Program-made: the position numbers and the translations under genes
The notes under the pieces: generated by a model
The model's input: only the letters and a program-made list of their open reading frames with translations
The model's database searches: none
Told to the model about the DNA's origin: nothing
Shown: positions 6,308 through 8,344 of the stretch, piece after piece
How positions within the stretch are numbered: the stretch's first letter is position 1
How the letters are laid out: each line of letters opens with the position of its first letter
Assembly (NCBI GenBank): GCA_027056525.1
Contig: JALUKO010000256.1
Location: 1-8,344, forward strand
DNA from: Helicobacteraceae bacterium
GTDB lineage: Bacteria; Campylobacterota; Campylobacteria; Campylobacterales; Sulfurimonadaceae
Length of the DNA stretch: 8,344 nt
Reading direction: 5' to 3'

Positions 6308-7134
6308 TGCGTTACAAAACCGTTGACTTCTCAAAATACTCCTCTATAAAAATAGGTCCAACCCTGGAAGTTGCTGTTTTAGAACATAACTCACAAAAAC
6401 CAGATACACACCATCTCATTGGCTCATGTAACAACACCCTGATAGGGGACAACCCTCCTCCCCTTATGATGCTCTCAAAAGAGTATGACTATATACGTAT
6501 AGAAGATACCCTTTTAAAAATCGGAGGAGCGACACCATCTGGAAAGATCGCCTCCTTTTGCAGAAAAAACAATATAGCAAACTTTGAGTTTCTTTCCCAC
6601 CTGCCGGGTAAACTCGGAGGACTCGTATCTATGAATGCAGGGCTGAAAGAGCATGAGATATTTAATCATCTCTACAGTATTACAACACCTTCTGGCATAC
6701 AAACAAAAGATACCATTGAGTATGGGTACAGATATACCGATATAAAAGAACCTGTTTTGCAAGCGAGCTTTTCTCTTGAGTATGGGTTTGATGCGGCACA
6801 AGTTGGTCTTTTTAAGAAGATGCGTGCCAATCAACCCTCCACCCCTTCAGCGGGAAGCTGTTTTAAAAATCCGAAAAATGATTATGCCGGCAGACTCATA
6901 GAAGCAGTCGGGCTCAAAGGTTATATGCGAGGAGCCATGTGTTTTAGCAAAGAACATGCAAATTTTTTGGTAAATACCGGCGGTGGAGTATTTGAAGATG
7001 CACTGTGGCTGATTCAAGAAGCACAAAAAAGGGTTTATAAAACTTTTGATATATGGCTTGAGTGTGAGGTTGTTGTTTTAGAAGAGGGGTTTATGGATGA
7101 AGATTCACCACTTACAAAACCCAAAAATGTATAA
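6307..7134 (+). CDS. murB: UDP-N-acetylenolpyruvoylglucosamine reductase MurB
   Basis: A 275-residue cytoplasmic FAD enzyme that reduces UDP-GlcNAc-enolpyruvate with NADPH to UDP-MurNAc, the second committed step of peptidoglycan precursor synthesis. Visible are the FAD-binding GSCNNTLIGD (39-48), LSHLPGKLGGLVSMNAG (96-112), the substrate arginine in YGYRYTD (R142), the catalytic SAGSCFKNP with S184 as proton donor, AGRLIEAVGLKG (194-205), and the C-terminal LECEVVVL containing the catalytic glutamate (E252 or E254). It is shorter than the E. coli enzyme (about 340 residues), consistent with the compact type II MurB class. Translation probably depends on coupling to fliQ: start and stop overlap as TGATG, and no good ribosome binding site is seen. 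The last dozen residues (MDEDSPLTKPKNV) look like a variable tail. Confidence 0.95.
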   Translation: MRYKTVDFSKYSSIKIGPTLEVAVLEHNSQKPDTHHLIGSCNNTLIGDNPPPLMMLSKEYDYIRIEDTLLKIGGATPSGKIASFCRKNNIANFEFLSHLPGKLGGLVSMNAGLKEHEIFNHLYSITTPSGIQTKDTIEYGYRYTDIKEPVLQASFSLEYGFDAAQVGLFKKMRANQPSTPSAGSCFKNPKNDYAGRLIEAVGLKGYMRGAMCFSKEHANFLVNTGGGVFEDALWLIQEAQKRVYKTFDIWLECEVVVLEEGFMDEDSPLTKPKNV

Positions 7135-7142
7135 AAGAGCTC

Positions 7143-7892
7143 TTAAAAACGAAGCATCAAACCGGCATATACACCGGCAAAATCAAAGTCCACTTTGACA
7201 TCATCATCTATATACACTTTTTGTACTCTGTAACCCACCTCTAAAGCAGGCTGAATAAGAGGGATAAAATCCAAAGTATAATCAACCTTCGCTCTGGCAT
7301 CATACAGTGTTGAACCGTCATAAGAGATATATTTTACATCTGCTTCAAGACCAAGATCTGTTGTAGGAATCTGAACCCTTGTTCTTACATAAAGCATTGG
7401 AACAACGACTGAAGCACTGTCTGAATAACCGGCAAATCCAAGTGTTGGTTTTGCTGTATAGTCAGTATTTAGAGCTTTAAGATTCACTCCAAGATCAAGT
7501 GTAATCCAAAATGTGTTGTCTAAAATATTGTAATAAGGAGTAATATCATACTGAGTCATCTCCAAGGTTGTTTTAGAAGTTTGCCCTGTAGGGATGCTAA
7601 AATCTTTAAATGAACCCGTAGCAGAACCTGTGTTGTAAACATTTGAATACTCCAAGCGTAAGTTTGGAATAATCGGAACCGGATGTTTAATCAGTATCCA
7701 CACATACGGCTGAGCATCTTGTGTTTCATCAGATACATCAGTTGCCGTTACACCTGAAGTTGTATAGCTTAGCTCACCACTTGGTGTTTGCCCCCACATA
7801 CCTGCTCCAAGTTCAACTCTTAAAAAATCAGCACTGAGTGTTGTTGTAGCTAAAAGCGTAGCACACACTAAAGTAGATAACATTTTTTTCAT
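7143..7892 (-). CDS. Outer-membrane beta-barrel protein, small (TIGR04219-like)
   Basis: A 249-residue secreted protein with a clear signal peptide (MKKMLSTLVCATLLATTTLSA, cleavage before DFLRVE). The mature part has alternating hydrophobic/polar strands typical of a transmembrane barrel and ends in GVYAGLMLRF; a C-terminal aromatic residue after an amphipathic strand is the usual outer-membrane insertion signal. The mature N-terminus (FLRVELGAGMWGQTPSGELSY) recalls an outer-membrane family common in Campylobacterota (TIGR04219), from memory. The function of that family is unknown and none is claimed here. The ATG at 7892 is chosen because GGAG lies 6 nt upstream and it starts the signal peptide; an in-frame TTG at 7904 overlaps that box. 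Convergent with murB, 8 nt apart, with its own promoter, so probably a single-gene unit. Confidence 0.83.
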   Translation of the reverse strand: MKKMLSTLVCATLLATTTLSADFLRVELGAGMWGQTPSGELSYTTSGVTATDVSDETQDAQPYVWILIKHPVPIIPNLRLEYSNVYNTGSATGSFKDFSIPTGQTSKTTLEMTQYDITPYYNILDNTFWITLDLGVNLKALNTDYTAKPTLGFAGYSDSASVVVPMLYVRTRVQIPTTDLGLEADVKYISYDGSTLYDARAKVDYTLDFIPLIQPALEVGYRVQKVYIDDDVKVDFDFAGVYAGLMLRF

Positions 7893-7898
7893 AAAATA

Positions 7899-7902
7899 CT
7901 CC
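7899..7902 (-). promoter_or_regulatory. Ribosome binding site of the outer-membrane protein gene
   Basis: GGAG on the minus strand with a 6-nt spacer to the ATG at 7892. It excludes the in-frame TTG at 7904, which lies upstream of this box. Confidence 0.65.
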
Positions 7903-7918
7903 AAAATAGATATGGTGT

Positions 7919-7946
7919 ATTATAGCTAAGTGATTTATGAGGTAAA
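7919..7946 (-). promoter_or_regulatory. Promoter of the outer-membrane protein gene
   Basis: A perfect -10 TATAAT (7919-7924) within TTAGCTATAATACACC on the minus strand, with a partial -35 (TTTACC, 7941-7946, four of six bases matching TTGACA) at a 16-nt spacing. The predicted leader is about 20 nt. This is the best-formed promoter in the window. Confidence 0.65.
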
Positions 7947-7959
7947 CTTAAGGAAATAA

Positions 7960-7979
7960 ATTAGGGACAGAGCCCTAAT
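7960..7979. repeat. Compact hairpin, possible REP-like element or second terminator
   Basis: ATTAGGG and CCCTAAT form a perfect 7-bp stem around the 6-nt loop ACAGAG. On the minus strand it is followed by TTATTT, so it could act as a weak terminator about 105 nt past the tpx stop. Its GGGACAG core recalls hairpins associated with REP-type transposases; that resemblance is from memory and there is one copy in this window. Confidence 0.35.
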
Positions 7980-7983
7980 AAAT

Positions 7984-8022
7984 AGGAGGAAAAATAAAAT
8001 GAGCTCTAAGTGGACACCTTAA
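7984..8022 (+). other. Micro-ORF with consensus ribosome binding site (MSSKWTP), possible decayed transposase start
   Basis: AGGAGG at 7984-7989 precedes an ATG (7999-8001) by 9 nt, opening a 7-codon frame MSSKWTP that ends in TAA at 8020-8022. It is the best Shine-Dalgarno match noticed in the window, yet no gene follows. Reading past the stop continues K-L-K; a single change of TAA to GAA would give MSSKWTPEKLK, similar in style to the N-termini of IS3-type OrfA proteins. The frame closes for good at 8062-8064. No inverted-repeat ends or further transposase sequence are seen, so a remnant is only a suggestion; chance or a regulatory leader are alternatives. Confidence 0.25.
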
Positions 8023-8034
8023 AAACTCAAGTTA

Positions 8035-8057
8035 CGCCACCTACAAAATAGGCGGCG
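8035..8057 (-). terminator. Likely intrinsic terminator of tpx
   Basis: On the minus strand the sequence folds as CGCC-G-CCTA, a 5-nt loop, then TAGG-T-GGCG: nine pairs including one G-U wobble, 26 nt past the tpx stop. The wobble position is a mismatch when read on the plus strand, so the minus strand is the functional reading. The T-tract (TTTTT) lies about 8 nt beyond the stem, farther than ideal. Confidence 0.6.
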
Positions 8058-8083
8058 ATTTTGAATAAGCTTTATGTTTTGGC

Positions 8084-8344
8084 TTAGCTAACTGCAGCGA
8101 TAGCTTCGTCGTATTTAGGCTCTTCAGTGATCTCTGGAACGATCTCTTTGTAAGTTACGATTCCGTTTTCATCGATAGCGAAGATTGCTCTACAAGTAAC
8201 ACCTGCAAGAACAGAACCACCAAGTAGTACACCATAAGCGTTAGCGAAATCTTTGTTTCTAAAGTCAGAAGCAACAGTTAACTTGTCGATCCCCTCAGCT
8301 GAACAGAATCTACCTGCAGCAAATGGAAGGTCCATAGAAACAAC
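8084..8344 (-). CDS. tpx: Thiol peroxidase Tpx, C-terminal 86 residues (5' end outside window)
   Basis: The C-terminal half of an atypical 2-Cys peroxiredoxin that reduces H2O2 and organic peroxides with thioredoxin. Visible are VSMDLPFAAGRFCSAEGI, whose RFC cysteine corresponds to the resolving Cys95 of E. coli Tpx, a SDFRNKDFANAYGV block, AIFAIDENGIVTYKEIVPEITEEPKYDEAI and the short final tail ending AAVS. The peroxidatic cysteine and N-terminus lie beyond the right edge. The frame runs through the last base (VVS before MDLPF), so the internal ATG at 8335 is not the real start. A terminator-like hairpin follows the stop. An additional cysteine (AGVTCRA) is present in the strand before AIFAIDENG; I do not expect it to be catalytic. 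Confidence 0.96.
   Translation of the reverse strand, partial: VVSMDLPFAAGRFCSAEGIDKLTVASDFRNKDFANAYGVLLGGSVLAGVTCRAIFAIDENGIVTYKEIVPEITEEPKYDEAIAAVS

Noticed and set aside
7135..7144. Perfect 10-bp palindrome AAGAGCTCTT between the convergent stops of murB and the barrel gene, as a bidirectional terminator
   Set aside because: The symmetry has no loop and no T-tract follows on either strand, so it cannot form a useful terminator hairpin. It also overlaps the barrel gene's stop codon.
8084..8335. Short complete gene starting at the internal ATG 8335
   Set aside because: The frame is open to the window edge, and the residues before this Met (VVS) continue the Tpx family sequence, so the gene is truncated by the window rather than short.

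Overview
The window reads as ordinary chromosome from a free-living member of the Campylobacterota (former Epsilonproteobacteria), probably close to Sulfurimonas or Sulfurovum. Three things point there. recA is directly upstream of eno, and a fliQ-murB pair lies nearby; I recall the same linkage from Campylobacter jejuni. A futalosine-type menaquinone gene is present. The small outer-membrane barrel resembles one common in this group. The DNA is AT-rich, and TATAAT-like -10 elements occur without recognisable -35 boxes, as is typical of the phylum. All assignments come from reading the sequence; no search was run.

Layout. Minus strand, 1-415: 5' part of eno (enolase), running off the left edge. 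Minus strand, 453-1490: complete recA, with a promoter and dyad-rich leader at 1491-1612. Minus strand, 1613-5009: a tight two-gene unit made of an exported di-heme cytochrome c peroxidase followed 4 nt later by a membrane-bound PAS-GGDEF-EAL protein with a large periplasmic helical sensor. Divergent control region, 5010-5166. Plus strand, 5167-7134: mqnD, fliQ and murB, closely packed with a 10-nt gap and then a 1-nt overlap. Minus strand, 7143-7892: an outer-membrane beta-barrel protein, convergent with murB. 7893-8083: a 191-nt spacer holding the barrel gene's promoter, a compact hairpin, a micro-ORF with a consensus ribosome binding site and the likely tpx terminator. Minus strand, 8084-8344: 3' part of tpx (thiol peroxidase), running off the right edge.

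How the genes relate. Most are housekeeping: glycolysis, recombination, menaquinone synthesis, flagellar export and cell-wall synthesis. Two peroxide-removing enzymes are present, one periplasmic (heme peroxidase) and one presumably cytoplasmic (Tpx). The least ordinary part is the peroxidase/c-di-GMP pair. The two genes are probably translationally coupled. The peroxidase has Val where the Pseudomonas enzyme has the distal heme-ligand His71. The signalling protein keeps both cyclase and phosphodiesterase residues plus an inhibitory site. I see no CRISPR array, RNA gene, intact mobile element or clearly new multi-gene system; no gene-free stretch exceeds 300 bases.
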